DNA of 64,000 nt from contig OZ025886.1 of NCBI GenBank assembly GCA_964019415.1, positions 1,257,384-1,321,383 of the forward strand. Direction: 5' to 3'. The notes under the pieces were generated by a model. It was not told the DNA's origin. It did no database searches and worked only from the letters and a program-made list of their open reading frames with translations. Positions 10,991 through 22,969 of this stretch are shown here, one piece after another. The DNA is from Ianthella basta (lineage: Eukaryota; Porifera; Demospongiae; Verongiida; Ianthellidae). The position numbers were made by a program, and so were the translations under genes. Position 1 is the first letter of the stretch. Every line of letters starts with the position of its first letter.

Positions 10991-11925
10991 ATCCATGCTT
11001 TGAACATGTTGAAAAGGTCCCATGCACGTATGTATAGCCCAAGCATGGAATTGTCAATGTGTGCAGTAATTGATACAGTAGTGTTCAGTTTCATGCCTCT
11101 ATTGTCACAATGCCTTTGAAAGGCTTACAATGGACCTTGAAATTGGAACAGAATGCCACATGCAGTGTGCATTGATTTGGATGTGGATCCTGATGATACT
11201 CTGTGTACTGCTCATGCTAAGTCAGGCATAGAGTACAATAGAGCGCACACATGTACTGTATGAATGTACTGTTGACTGCATGTAAACACGATATCTTGTC
11301 ATGCAGGAATAGAATAGTACTATGTACATACATGTGTACTCAAATTCTGCCAATGAACATGCCCCATTTATGGCAGAATGTGCAGAATAGATGCGGTGTG
11401 TGCCACTGCATGTAGTGTATACATGTATGCATAATGACACTGTATCATTGTATTTTGTATCCATCTCAGTATGGCTGACAGAAACTGACCCGTGTTTCTG
11501 TTGTTTCACTAACAAGTGCAGATTTGCAAGGAATTGTTTAGCTATTGTGTTTGCGTGCCTTCGTTTGCAGTCCTACCTCGCTGAATGGTGTGTGCACATT
11601 CCACACTTGTTGCTGCAGCTGCACCTCCTCCTCACATTTATGTACTGCATCTGCTGCATCTACTGCATCTGCTGCATCTGCTGGGTCCTTATCACCCTAG
11701 CTCATGTAAAAGTAGAAGCAAATACAGCAGAAAGCAATAATAGATGGGAATTTCTAGGCCTGGTATAATCTGTATATCTACGTAGCTCAAACAATAGGTG
11801 CCCATCAGAATGTACGTAGCTATACAGGTCATGTCCTCATTGCATTGATCCATATACAACACTGTAAACATGCATGCATACGCCTTCTTGTTGCACTAGC
11901 ACGTGATAGTGACGTCATTGGCAAT
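10991..11925. other. Non-coding spacer between the two GH31 exon 1 copies
   Basis: Contains a diverged receptor-flank-like block (about 10978-11200), a stretch near 11420-11500 resembling the receptor intergenic DNA at 32450-32520, and an imperfect CTGCATCTGCTG trinucleotide run at about 11643-11683. No gene seen. Confidence 0.45.
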
Positions 11926-12660
11926 ATGGCTGCTGAAATGAGTGACTGCAGGATCCGTAGACCCTTGTTGTTTGCGACTGTTTCGTTTTTTGGATTTCTC
12001 CACTTGATCCTGTGCCCTTGTGCATCAGAAGCTTCCGACGTGTGTGATTCTTCCGCCACCAGACTTCCATGTGGTAGGCATGGGAACCAGTGCTAGATTG
12101 GATACAAAGTGCCGCATAGCAGCGTATGCCTATAATGCTAGAATGACAGTGTTCGCAGTAGTCAGTTAAGGTGCATTACGTTTGTGTCACAGAGCTCGTC
12201 GGTGATGGTGAGATCAGCCGCTCTCAGTGTGAGGCGATGGGGTGTTGCTGGAGTGCACAGAAGGTGGGTGCAGTCATCAACCGTCTACTGACAGTCTGCT
12301 GTGCGTGTACGTGTACTTGTTGATTGGGTGTATGTGAGTACAAGTACGTATGCGGGAGCTCAAACCTTCCCTCTGATCTTGCAAGATGCAGCAGTTTTGG
12401 AATTGATTTTGGGTCTTCTTTGTGTGTTGGATGTATGTACACACGTACGTACGTACATGTTGCGGGTCTACTGTTGCAGACATTTTACCATCCTCTCTCC
12501 TTCTACAGGATGGCCCAACCTGTTTTCAGATGGTTCGTAAGAGGGGTGCAGTTGGTACCTGTGTTCCCTTTGCTCCTAGGAAAGACTGCAGTGAGTGGAT
12601 GTACACTACCTTCATGTAAGAGTGTTTCTCTGTTGAGTGTGTGCACATGACAGGCTTGTT

Positions 12661-12782
<122 letters not shown>

Positions 12783-13784
12783 ATGTATGTGTGTATGTTT
12801 GTGTGAGTGTATATTCATGCATGTAAAAGTGTGAGTGATACACAGATCTCACTGACTAAGGTCCACACTATCACAACCAGTTTACCTTTGCACCAACATG
12901 TGTTGCTTTAAATATCAAAATGCACCTAAATACGCACCAACACACACTGAGGCTACTGCACTTCCTTAGTTGTAATGATGCTAATGTACAGTACTTGCCA
13001 CTTAAGTGCAGTGTGTGTTGCCTGCAGGTTCATCCAGTGTGTCCCAGCAGGAGTGCCTTGCCTTGGGGTGCTGCTGGTACCCCTTCCCCAATGAGCCCTC
13101 CTGCTATGAACGGACAGCCTCCCTTCCATTTTACACTGTCACAGCGTTGACACTGCATGACCAAACTGGGCATGCAGGTCAGTAGAGATGTGTACTTCTT
13201 CCATCTGTCCACAAGGAACATGCTAGAACAGCTCCACTGTTTGACTACTGCTCTCTGCTTCATTGTTTCACTGTTGATTGAAGGACTTTGCTGTGTAGTG
13301 CTATTGATGAAACCCTGAATGTTGCTCAGTTTGTGTTCATGCTAATGGTTAGACTTTGATCGATCTGACATGATGGTAATAGTTACACCATGCTTAGAAT
13401 ACGCTTAAGATGAGTCTTCCTCTTCTGTATCAAGTGGTCGATATATAGTATTTTGTAACTGTGGCTGTGTGTGTTAGAAAGTGAAGTAAACCAGTGTACT
13501 TTCTCTCCCACTCCTAGTTGACACTTGCATCCAGTAATAAGACAATGCATGGTCCAAACATCTCCCCTCTCGCTGTTGATGTAACCATGGAAACGGATGA
13601 GCAGCTGCATGTGAAGATCTATGACCCAAAGAACAAACGCTGGGAGGTCCCAGAGAGGTTTGTTTACATGCAACAGCAAGGTGGACAGAAGCTGCTCCAC
13701 AGTAGGTCCTTTTCCACTTCTTCGTTTTGCAAACTTTGCATACATAGGTATGTAGTACGTACATATATCCATTACAGTCACAAT

Positions 13785-13892
13785 GTCTCCCCACCCTCCC
13801 TCCCTCCTTCCCTCTCTCCCTCCCTCCCTCCCTCTCTCCACTCCCTCCCTCACTCCCTCCCTCCCTCCCCTCCCTCCCTCCCTCACTCCCAG
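13785..13892. repeat. (CCCT)n polypyrimidine tract at the exon 6 acceptor
   Basis: An expanded CCCT/CTCCCT tract runs directly into the AG acceptor of GH31 exon 6, so it doubles as the polypyrimidine tract. The corresponding tract in copy 2 (59879-60060) is about 70 bp longer. Confidence 0.9.
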
Positions 13893-14551
13893 TGCCAGCC
13901 CTGTTCCACCGACCCCCTCCACCAAACCAAGCAACCCCCTGTACAAGATAACAACAGCGGCAGTTGGGGAAGAGTTTTGGTTTGCTGTGAGCAGGTCTGT
14001 CATTTGGTGTGTGTGTGTGTGTGTGGGTGTGTGGGTGTGGGTGGGTGGGTGAGGGTGTGTGTGCTTGCAAGCTATGTACAGTTGTCCACTGCCAAGTGAA
14101 GTCCCACCTTTTAAATATAGGACTACAGGAAAAACCATCTTCAACGCATCAGCCACATCAGAGTTTTCTGGAAGTGAGTAGTGGGATGTCTTAAGTGTAC
14201 CTTGGTAATGTGTTGGTCTTGTTGTAGAGGCTGGTGCAGTACAGCAATACACCTGCAGTGGTGTTGTGTTCAGTATGGCTGACCAGTAGTGTATGACTGT
14301 GCACTGTAAGACAAATAGTGTAGGTTAACAGTGTTGTATGCAGGGATCTCTCCAAGATTGCTGAGGATATGTAGATGTGTGTGTGTGGGGGGGGGAGGGG
14401 AGGGTGAATTGTGTGTGTTGTCCTTTACAGTGCAATTTGCAGACCAGTATCTGGAGATGAGCACAACTCTTCCACAGAACCCCTTCCTCTATGGTTTGGG
14501 TGAACATGTCAATCCATTTAGGATACCACGGTGAGTATTCATCTCACATGC

Positions 14552-14557
14552 ACACAC

Positions 14558-14599
<42 letters not shown>

Positions 14600-14660
14600 G
14601 TACACAGTCTCATGCAAGCAATTGCACACACACACATGCATTATGTTACGCATACACACG
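14552..14660. repeat. (CA)n microsatellite and CA-rich DNA
   Basis: CA repeats just after the GH31 exon 8 donor; much shorter in copy 2 (60728-60800). Confidence 0.85.
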
Positions 14661-15495
14661 CATGTGCACACATAAGTATGAACATGATAAGGCTATGAGA
14701 TTCTTGATCATCCGTTTCCATCGTTCCTTGCTCTCTTCTTCTCCCCCCGCCCCATTCACTTCAGGAACAACTCACTCACAATGTGGACTACTGACATTTC
14801 AACTCCACCAAATACTAATCTCTGTAAGTTACACCGGTAAACTGTCTACCTCCTTAATTACCTGATTATTGCAGCCGTATGTGTGTATGCCCACTTAGCC
14901 ATGTATGATTACTCTGGTCCCGCCCCCACCTGTCAGATGGGTCCCACCCCTTCTACCTTGAAATGAGATCCCCTGGAAAGGCTCATGGTGTGTTTCTGCG
15001 GAACAGTAATGGCATGGACGTGCTTATGGGCAACTCTTCCCTAACATACAGAGTCATTGGAGGTGAGCAGGAACATACCTACATGTGTATATGGATGGTT
15101 GTGTTTGTATTCTTGGAGGAGATGTGTGGTTCATGTCTGCATCAAGTGTACAGTAGCAATGCAGAGTGCGTTGAATGGAGCGAAGGAATGAAGCAGCCAT
15201 TTATGTATTGTAGGAGAGGGTAGTTGGATAGCACTACCAGGAAGTACAGTACAGTATATATGTAGTCATATGTAGCTAAGTACGCATATTAAATCATGTC
15301 TGCATCAAATTATCGTAGTTATCGTAGTTATCGTAGTTATCTTGAATGGCTGAAGAAACATCCTAGTTTAGGTGTAGTCGCTTAATCAGTCTAAACTGCT
15401 GTGCATTAGCTGCTACCAAACTACTTGTCAAACTCTCTGTTTCCACTGAGTGCTTGTTTATACGTAGCAGGCAGCTTGACGTGTGGAATGTGTGA

Positions 15496-15630
<135 letters not shown>

Positions 15631-15633
15631 TGA

Positions 15634-15716
15634 GTTCATGCAGTATGTTTGTGTATACTATATGCACACACGCACACACGCACACACACACACATACACA
15701 CACACACGCACACACA

Positions 15717-15770
<54 letters not shown>

Positions 15771-16726
15771 GTACGCACCTACTGTAGGAATTGTTTCTAG
15801 ATTTGTACCAAACAGTGCATTACATACATATGTAAGTTCCCAGTGTATAACATACAGTGATATGTTCTTAATTTAGCGGACAGTGTGAACTAAGGACATG
15901 CATCATGTTTACCTGCTACATGGATTATGCAGCCCCAGTGAGTCTGTTCCCTGGTGATGCTATAGTTTAGCATATGAAGCTGAAGATGGTGTGTTTTATG
16001 ATAGGAAATGTGTCAGATCCTACACGAGTGTTACTGACTCCAGTGAAAGAGCATTCCACACAAGATAGCATCTTCCCATGCATGAATAGAATTATACGAT
16101 TTGGGTCATTAGCCCAAAGTGCCTCCTCATACAGCCTTCGGTACAATGCAGGGAAAGGTAATGTAAACCGAAAAGTGGCAATAATTTCACCTTTAATTGG
16201 TAGTGAGCGGCAAACGGCGAAACGTTAGCTGCAGTTAAACCAACCTTGCTAAACTGGGAGGTTGAGAGTTGGGATACATATGTGTGTGTAAGACTGTGCT
16301 TGGGAATTGCAATGTACAGTAAATGGCTCTGCTGTGTACTGTACATGCATGACCAGAGCTGAGAGAATAGCTTTGATAGATGACATCAACTGTCACATAC
16401 GTACTTAATACATGCAATTGCTGATACTGCATGGAGGCATACGGAAATGATTAGTCACTCTATGCTCACTGAATACAATAGGAGTGGATACAGTACAGGT
16501 AATGTGTAAAGGTGTGAAGCAATGATTACTTAAAACATGTCTGTACTGGATTAAGCTGATACACTCAAAATGTTGAGATCAAAACAGTGAGGATGCATAC
16601 TAAAATACAGTTTATGTGCACAGTCCATGCATCCTGGGTACAGTAGGGATGTATGTACAATATGTATATAGTGCATAATGTGCATGGATGAAGGTTTAGG
16701 AGTAATGTGTTCAGCTGTTTGACTGA
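15634..16726. other. Non-coding region between GH31 copy 1 and receptor copy D
   Basis: Convergent spacer. Apart from the CA tract it holds no exon with GH31 barrel motifs and no other recognisable gene. Parts parallel 61704-62586. A three-fold tatcgtagt repeat of this general region lies slightly upstream, at 15315-15345. Confidence 0.55.
15663..15770. repeat. (CA)n microsatellite
   Basis: About 105 bp of CA repeats with a few CG/TA interruptions, 30 bp after the last GH31 donor. Confidence 0.95.
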
Positions 16727-19700
16727 TCAGTGGGTTTCGGCACTTTGCTCAGTCTCTCTCTCTGTTGTCTCAGTGGGACTCTCATAGTCTTCATCATTGC
16801 AGTCTGCTGCTCGCAGCACCAGAGGGAGACCCAGCAGTTGACGATTGTCAGCTGGTTCACACTGCTGTTCCTCAGTGTGCTTCAGTCTCTGACAAAACGT
16901 TCCTATTCTCTCCACTGCCCTGGTGGTGGCTGTCAGCAGGGGTGGTCCCAGGGGAGAGTACTCCACCAGGTGGTAGGCCAAGATGAGAAGGAGCTCTATC
17001 AGAGCAACGCACAGGGACAGTGATATGAACACCTCTGCACTGTCTGGTAGGTATGAAATGCACAGGAACAGAGCAGTGAGGTTGACCAAGAAGGAGATGT
17101 CCAGGTAGTTGGCCACTGTCTTGCCGTTCTCTTCACTGCTACACCACTCGTCCACTAGGCGGTGGGTGAATTGGTCGAAGCGCAGGTGTCGGAATGGCTT
17201 CAAAAGTGACTGTACAGCTGCCAAGCTCAGTGAGAAGCAAGCAGTGACTAGCCACACAACCTCCGGCTTCACAGTCACCTTCAGCAAGAGGAGGACAATC
17301 CTCATGACAAGGCGAAGACCGATCCAAAAGCCCCATCGAAAGCGATACGAACTGTGGAAAGTGTCTAGAAAGTTCATGTACCATCGATTACTGATGCATC
17401 TGCGGAAGAGGTCTCCAATGACTGCTGTCAGCGTAATCGGTATCAGAAGTCCAATGAGGATCACTAAAGCCAGACATGCAAGTATGATGTGTTTGGTGCT
17501 GCTGAAGTAGCTAAGACTTCCATCCAACAGCCACACAGGTGTGCATCCTCCATCGGTGCTGCTGCACAGTTGAGCAAACAGCAGACTCTTCAAGACAGAG
17601 TCAAACAGCATGGTATAGGAGAGGAGGATGACTGTAACCAGAACGGGGGTGATCCTGGGACCAATCAGCTTGTTGATCCTGTGCATGTTGATGCACTTTG
17701 ACACCATCACAATGAGGATCACCAGTGAGATGAGGTAGAGGGGAAAGGCAAAACTGAGGATGGTCTTTGCAAATTCATCCATTCCATCAAACAGACACAT
17801 CTCAATCCCCACTCTGAAGTTGAGCCATGAGATCACAACAAACGGAAAGCTGTTTGAATGTAGCAGAAGATCACTGTTGATGCTGATGATGTTGAGGTAC
17901 AAGAGGAGCCCATTGATGGAGCGAGCAGAGACAGTCCAGTTGAAGACACAAATGAAGACAATCACCAGTGGACCAGCAACCAAATACACCACAGCCACAA
18001 GGATCCCATAGTTGGAACACTCCTTACAGTTGTATGACCCCAACACCACACTCTGTCCTTCAGGGCACTCTCCACAGAGTGTTCCCACTCGGCCATGAAG
18101 ACACTGCTGTGTCAGGTTAGACAAGAAGACTTCTTTGGATGTGTATGTATCTGTGCAGTAGGATGGCAGGCAGGAGTCACTGAAGAGCAGGCTAGTGCTG
18201 TTTGTGTCAGCTCCTATCCAGTATCGTGGTGGTAGACCAAATGATAAGGTATTAAAGTGGCAAGTGATATGGTTGTCTTGTAGGACTCTGTGGCATTTGC
18301 ACAATTGTCCAGAGCTTTTGATAATTTTACTGTATCCATGTGGGCAATGGTCCAACACAGTCATGTTCATGGAAACCCACAATGTCAACTTATTGGCCTC
18401 AAAAGGCGTATAGTCCAGCATTGGAAGAGAAAATATGATGGAATAATCACCTGCTGTAATCTTAGCCATTGATTCTCCTTTGATTGTTAGCATATTACAT
18501 TCATTGGTGATTCTTGTATTGTATCTCAAGAGGGCTGTCCCTATTATCTCAAAAATATCACTGATCTTGTGGTATTTGTAGTTTTGAAGGCTAACTGATG
18601 ATATGTACAAGGTTAGATCTCCACTCAAGATGATGTCAGCCTCTCCCACTACCGTCAACCACAGGTCTATTTTCTGTCCCGGGAACACTTGAATTGGTGG
18701 TACATCTTCTAAAGAGCAGCTGACTAGGCCACTGGAATTACATGTACAAATCTTTAGTGGCATCGATGAAATCTCACTCTCTTCTGTATAACTGGGAAGA
18801 TGGAACACCGTATGAAACACTTCAAAGTTGTGGGAAGCATTCTGCAAAATTTGTTGGTGAATGCAGGGACTCATGCTACCCATAAAGAGAGAGCTGCCAG
18901 TGACAGTGGCTTTGTTATCTGACATTTTTACTATCACTTTCAGATCAGCTGCTGATGTAATGTTTCTAACTGGCAGCCCATCAATTCCAACAAAGTCAAA
19001 AAAACAGACATTAGGTGGACGTGAAACCCACTTGTCTAGAAGTGCTATTGCCTTGGGCAGTTGTGAAGAGGTACTGGACACAAATATGCCCCCACCAGTG
19101 AAAGCAGCCTTGTTCTGCCTTAAGAATAGCTGAGTCCCATTCATCAGTATCATTTGTGATTTGCCACCTATAAAGATACCTCCACCATATGGTGCATAAT
19201 TTCTGGCTATGGTGTTGGAGCCATTGAATAGGACATGTGAGTCAATCATAGAGAGACCCGTGACATTATTCCAATTTATATAATTGCTCACTAAGGTAGC
19301 GAAATGAGACCTTCTGTAGCCACTCAGATGAATGACTCCTTTACCAGGATCACCGGCTTCACATTGCTCATTAGTATTCCTTTTTCTGCCGTAGATTAGG
19401 CGATTTTCATGCGGCCATCGGGTAATACTGTAACTAAAATACATACTAGAAAATACAGCCAGGTTGTGAGTAAAGGAATTGTTCCTCAGATCTAGATCAG
19501 GGTGGTTGTAGGGTCTTTGGCCACAGTCAGTGATCATACTTGGGCTTTCTCCCCACAATTGGGTTGCATCAATAATACTTCCGTATTGCAAACCCACATT
19601 GCCTGTAAAAATGTTATCCTCAATAACTATTGGCACCCTACAGTTACAGCTACAAAGGTTCAGCTCGTTTAAGCCAATGTAAACTGTTTTCAGGGTAACA

Positions 19701-21001
19701 CCAATCCCTTCACTGCCGACTAGACCCTTGAAAGTATTACCAAATATTAGGACACTTGTAAGTGTCTGGGGACTTGTGCAAGACAGATTAGGATGCTGGA
19801 TTGAGTTCCCTATTAGCACTTGTACCTTCACTCCAGAGCCTTTGAGGTGCTTAAAGCGCCAATTGTGAAAGAATACTCGGTTAACCATTCCGTCTACTAG
19901 TGAGTTCAGTAATTGAACAGTGACCACTAGAAGAGAGCTGTCAGACAGATGGATTTCCACACCAGATGTTCGGAGGAAAGTACAGTTAACTATTGTTACA
20001 TTTGCTAGGAGACAGCTGAGTGGTGCTCTTGAGTTAGTGAATCTCCATGGCCACCTGGAGGAATTTAAAGGGCCTGATTCTTCAGTGGTCTTCACTAGAA
20101 CAGCATGATGTTTGTAGAATGTCTCTGATGTACGCAGCCAGATAGACTTAGTAGGAAAGTAGTGGTCTGATTCAAATGTACATCCCGACACTAAGACTTT
20201 AACACTCTCAGGAGTCTCAGCTATTCCTTGTGCATGTGAAACAAATACGGCAAAGCTGGGCATTAGGAATTTGTCTGCAGTGGCTGGTAGCAACTGTGAA
20301 AAATGACACCCAATTACTTCAAACTGTCCCCTTGGGTTGTAGACAGTGATTCGACTGTCATAGCCAAATAGGTGCAGGGAGTTAATGTGTACATCACTGA
20401 CTGTAACAAATATCCAGGAAGTAGTGACTAGGTTAAAAGGTAGAAACTGATTGCATATTCCAGAAATATTGCCCCTGTCAAACTGTATGTCAGTACATGA
20501 AGAGTTAATGTTGCAAGGCACATTCAGTGTTTTAGAGATATTGCCATATTCCAGCCAAAATGGCCTTTCCAGAAAGCTACCCTTGGTGTACACCACATTG
20601 AGGTGCCGGATGGTGATATTTTGTGAGTCAATGAAAAGGAATATGCACAGGTAGCGGGTACACTTGATAGTGCACTGTGCTTTCTTCCTCACACATTGCT
20701 CATCCCCTGTCAGGACAATGTTGCTGGCACCCCAGAATAGAAGGGGTTGATAGCCATGATGATTAAAGTTGTGTATTCCTGGTAGAAAGACAAAAGTGAT
20801 GTTTGACTCACTGACATTGACGTGACCCCACCTGTAAGAGCTGTATTGCCAGAGGATCTGAATTGTTCCACAGTGAGCTGTTCCTTGGCAATCTGCTTTG
20901 CTTGGAGCTACCCAGACAGTTGACCTCAATGCTCCTACAACAATCAAAGCAAGGACAATCATGAGGATCACCAACAGGGACAGAAATCTGTCAAATGACA
21001 T
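16727..21001 (-). CDS. Beta-helix multi-TM receptor-like protein, copy D (complete)
   Basis: Intronless, 1,424 residues. Signal peptide about 1-24. Ectodomain about 25-998 has short strand/turn repeats typical of a right-handed parallel beta-helix (for example NVTIVNCTF, VPIVIEDNIF), two GGGIF motifs (606-611, 637-641, as in PMP-type repeats) and many N-glycosylation sites. Cys-rich juxtamembrane module about 884-998 ends CGECPEGQSVVLGSYNC. Eight to ten membrane segments lie at about 1000-1348, including FDGMDEFAKTILSFAFPLYL, ITPVLVTVILLSYTM and WIGLRLVMRIVLLLL. The tail (1349-1424) is acidic with EDYESPTE. Loops near 282-296, 371-388, 515-555, 574-581, 647-662 and 797-822 differ between copies. 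I remember proteins of this plan as expanded, uncharacterised families in sponges and cnidarians. Surface receptor function is inference. It serves as the family reference here. Confidence 0.92.
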   Translation of the reverse strand: MSFDRFLSLLVILMIVLALIVVGALRSTVWVAPSKADCQGTAHCGTIQILWQYSSYRWGHVNVSESNITFVFLPGIHNFNHHGYQPLLFWGASNIVLTGDEQCVRKKAQCTIKCTRYLCIFLFIDSQNITIRHLNVVYTKGSFLERPFWLEYGNISKTLNVPCNINSSCTDIQFDRGNISGICNQFLPFNLVTTSWIFVTVSDVHINSLHLFGYDSRITVYNPRGQFEVIGCHFSQLLPATADKFLMPSFAVFVSHAQGIAETPESVKVLVSGCTFESDHYFPTKSIWLRTSETFYKHHAVLVKTTEESGPLNSSRWPWRFTNSRAPLSCLLANVTIVNCTFLRTSGVEIHLSDSSLLVVTVQLLNSLVDGMVNRVFFHNWRFKHLKGSGVKVQVLIGNSIQHPNLSCTSPQTLTSVLIFGNTFKGLVGSEGIGVTLKTVYIGLNELNLCSCNCRVPIVIEDNIFTGNVGLQYGSIIDATQLWGESPSMITDCGQRPYNHPDLDLRNNSFTHNLAVFSSMYFSYSITRWPHENRLIYGRKRNTNEQCEAGDPGKGVIHLSGYRRSHFATLVSNYINWNNVTGLSMIDSHVLFNGSNTIARNYAPYGGGIFIGGKSQMILMNGTQLFLRQNKAAFTGGGIFVSSTSSQLPKAIALLDKWVSRPPNVCFFDFVGIDGLPVRNITSAADLKVIVKMSDNKATVTGSSLFMGSMSPCIHQQILQNASHNFEVFHTVFHLPSYTEESEISSMPLKICTCNSSGLVSCSLEDVPPIQVFPGQKIDLWLTVVGEADIILSGDLTLYISSVSLQNYKYHKISDIFEIIGTALLRYNTRITNECNMLTIKGESMAKITAGDYSIIFSLPMLDYTPFEANKLTLWVSMNMTVLDHCPHGYSKIIKSSGQLCKCHRVLQDNHITCHFNTLSFGLPPRYWIGADTNSTSLLFSDSCLPSYCTDTYTSKEVFLSNLTQQCLHGRVGTLCGECPEGQSVVLGSYNCKECSNYGILVAVVYLVAGPLVIVFICVFNWTVSARSINGLLLYLNIISINSDLLLHSNSFPFVVISWLNFRVGIEMCLFDGMDEFAKTILSFAFPLYLISLVILIVMVSKCINMHRINKLIGPRITPVLVTVILLSYTMLFDSVLKSLLFAQLCSSTDGGCTPVWLLDGSLSYFSSTKHIILACLALVILIGLLIPITLTAVIGDLFRRCISNRWYMNFLDTFHSSYRFRWGFWIGLRLVMRIVLLLLKVTVKPEVVWLVTACFSLSLAAVQSLLKPFRHLRFDQFTHRLVDEWCSSEENGKTVANYLDISFLVNLTALFLCISYLPDSAEVFISLSLCVALIELLLILAYHLVEYSPLGPPLLTATTRAVERIGTFCQRLKHTEEQQCEPADNRQLLGLPLVLRAADCNDEDYESPTETTERETEQSAETH

Positions 21002-21420
21002 GATGATGTGTTTCTGTCCAAGAGTGTGCGGACTGCTCAGGATTACTACCCTTTATATTATTTGTGACAGCTCCACTCTGGAGTGTGACATCTGAATCAA
21101 ATGTGAGTGGGTGGTGATTAGTTTTCATGTCTTGAAGGTATTCAGGTCAACAGACTATTGTCCTTTCCTTCTTGCATAATTACATTGAAAACTGTCCCTT
21201 GTATAGCCCATCGAGTTGTCAATGTGTGGGGTAAGGAAAATAACAGTTCTCAATTTAATGATGAATAGGAAATTCTATTGTACCTTGGACCAGAGGACTG
21301 AACAGTGAACCTTCAACATAGACCGTGGGCAAATGTACGAGATACCTAGGATCATCTGTGTGACGTATGTAATCAGTGAGCTCTGAACATATTATCAATA
21401 TAGTCATAGGCTATAGTATT
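21002..21420 (-). promoter_or_regulatory. 5' flank and candidate TATA box of receptor copy D
   Basis: On the minus strand TATAAAG lies at 21057-21051, 50 bp upstream of the ATG, preceded by a block conserved in all receptors up to gagctctgaacatatt. The whole 1,970 bp to the 21-bp repeats has the same length as in copy E and only scattered base changes. Core promoter role is inferred. Confidence 0.45.
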
Positions 21421-21605
21421 GTGAATTTACATATGTGGGCATGCATACAGTATGTATGTGTGATGTACGTTGAATTTATATGCATGGAGCCTTCACAATA
21501 CATTTATACGTACATTAACACCAATATTGCCATGAGTGCACAACTCAGTTTACATATTATAATAATGTATGACATTGTACTGCTTACAGTACTCACTGTA
21601 TACAT

Positions 21606-21800
21606 CTAGCATCAATCAGGTGTGTAGGAGGAGAGTGAAAGGAGGTCTGAGGTTGCAATGCATGTAGATAGTGACTTCTCTTGGTAGACAGACTGTAACT
21701 ATGTGAAATGTGCTTTGTGTGAGTTTGAGGATGTGTACTTTCTAGCTTAAGTCTTCAACACCCTCTGTAATGCATATATGCACATGTTCCTTGTAATAGT
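21606..21800 (-). repeat. Conserved intergenic block 'SYTPDA', D unit first copy
   Basis: Short form (gaggtctgaggttgcaatg) of the nine-copy block, about 600 bp upstream of the receptor start. Nearly identical to 30113-30308. Confidence 0.5.
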
Positions 21801-21804
21801 ACCA

Positions 21805-22370
21805 ACCCCCCCTGTCCCCCTACCTGTCCCATCCATCACCTGTCCCCCCTGTTCTCCCACCCATCCCCCCATCACCTGTCCCCCTGTCCCCCACCCGTCC
21901 CCCCCATCACCTGTCCCCTTGTCCCCCACCCGTCCCCCATCACCTGTCCCCCTGTCCCCCCACATGTCTCACCCATCACCTGTTCCCCCCTGTCCCTCCA
22001 CCTGTCCCCCTTGTCCCCCCATCTGCCTCCCCATCACCTGTCCTCCTGTCCCCCCCACCTGTCTGCCCCACCACTTGTCCTCCCTGTCCCCCCCACCTAT
22101 CACCCCATCACCTGTCCCCCTGTCCCCCCACCTGTCCCCCTGTCCCCAACCTGTCCCACCCATCACCTGTCCCTCCTGTCCCCCACCTGTCCCCACAATC
22201 ACCTGTCCCATCCTGTCCCCCACCTATCCCACCCCATCTCCTGTTCCCCCTTGTCCCCCCACCTGTCCCACCCATTACCTGTCCCTCCCTGTTCCCCAGT
22301 TCCCCCTGTCCCCCCGTCTCCCAACTGTCCCTTCCACCTAGCTGTCCCCCCACCTGTCCCCCTCACCCAT
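21805..22370. repeat. C-rich minisatellite, array 1 of the D unit
   Basis: About 565 bp of irregular CACCTGTCCCCC/TGTCCCCC units. The strand bias is extreme: C-rich on plus, with runs of 4-6 G on minus. Almost base-for-base the same as the E array (30310-30880) with no net length change, although such arrays normally change length fast. Pro-rich ORFs through it are artefacts. Confidence 0.9.
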
Positions 22371-22499
22371 GCCCAAAATGGTGCATGTTACTCACAGTAC
22401 CTCTTACTGGAAATGTAATGTGTGTTGTATACAATAGCCCACTGACAGGTCTACTTATGCCACTCACTGCGTCTACTTATTTATAGTATGTGTGGTCTA

Positions 22500-22600
22500 C
22501 AGATGTGTATGATATTGTGTGTACATATCTTTGTCTGGCTCTCCTCCTTGGTCCTGGTCCAGAGAGTGTGGTGCAGCAGTACCAGGAGGTCCCACTTGTA
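22500..22600 (+). pseudogene. Remnant of the last GH31 exon (D unit)
   Basis: Translates to [17 protein letters not shown], matching the core of GH31 exon 11 ([17 protein letters not shown]). The exon start is replaced by unrelated sequence and the end diverges after GAGGTCCCA. No other GH31 exon is recognisable nearby. It shows that the short cassettes derive from a GH31-bearing one. Same at 31007-31107. Confidence 0.7.
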
Positions 22601-22724
22601 TGCATGTGCCACACTCACTTCAAATTCACATGGCAATGATTTCACTCTAGCTCACATGAGGACACTCCTACATTTCTATACCTCACTTCATACTTCTTCA
22701 AACTTCACCCCATCCGTGTAATCA

Positions 22725-22872
22725 ATACTGTCCGCAATGTCATTGCGGACAGTATGGATTATGCAGATGGGGCGAGGTTTAATTTAGTTCAACTCGTTAG
22801 ACCCAAATTCTCATTATTGAGTAGGAGTGGAAGAGAAGTTCTGCCACTGAATAATAATGAGAAATTGGGTCT
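22725..22872. repeat. Two adjacent hairpins
   Basis: Perfect 15-bp arms atactgtccgcaatg / cattgcggacagtat (22725-22755, 1-nt loop). A second inverted repeat follows, agacccaaattctcattatt / aataatgagaaattgggtct (22799-22872), with one mismatch. Repeated at 31232-31379. Possibly a short foldback element at the site where a receptor was lost. Confidence 0.75.
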
Positions 22873-22969
22873 CACATGTAAGCCAGATTAAAGGAGGTGT
22901 GTTAAGAATGTACAAACAACAGGTATTGGTTGCATTTGTTCCCTCCATGGCTGACTGAATGTTTGCCGT

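Noticed and set aside
15634-16726. Search for GH31 barrel exons after the last donor
   Set aside because: No frame here or in 61704-62586 shows barrel motifs such as WGxxFHxCRWGY or WIDMNE, so the gene was called truncated rather than extended.
21805-22370. CRISPR-like regular spacing in the C-rich arrays
   Set aside because: Units are short, irregular and contiguous with no unique spacers, and the locus is clearly animal nuclear DNA.
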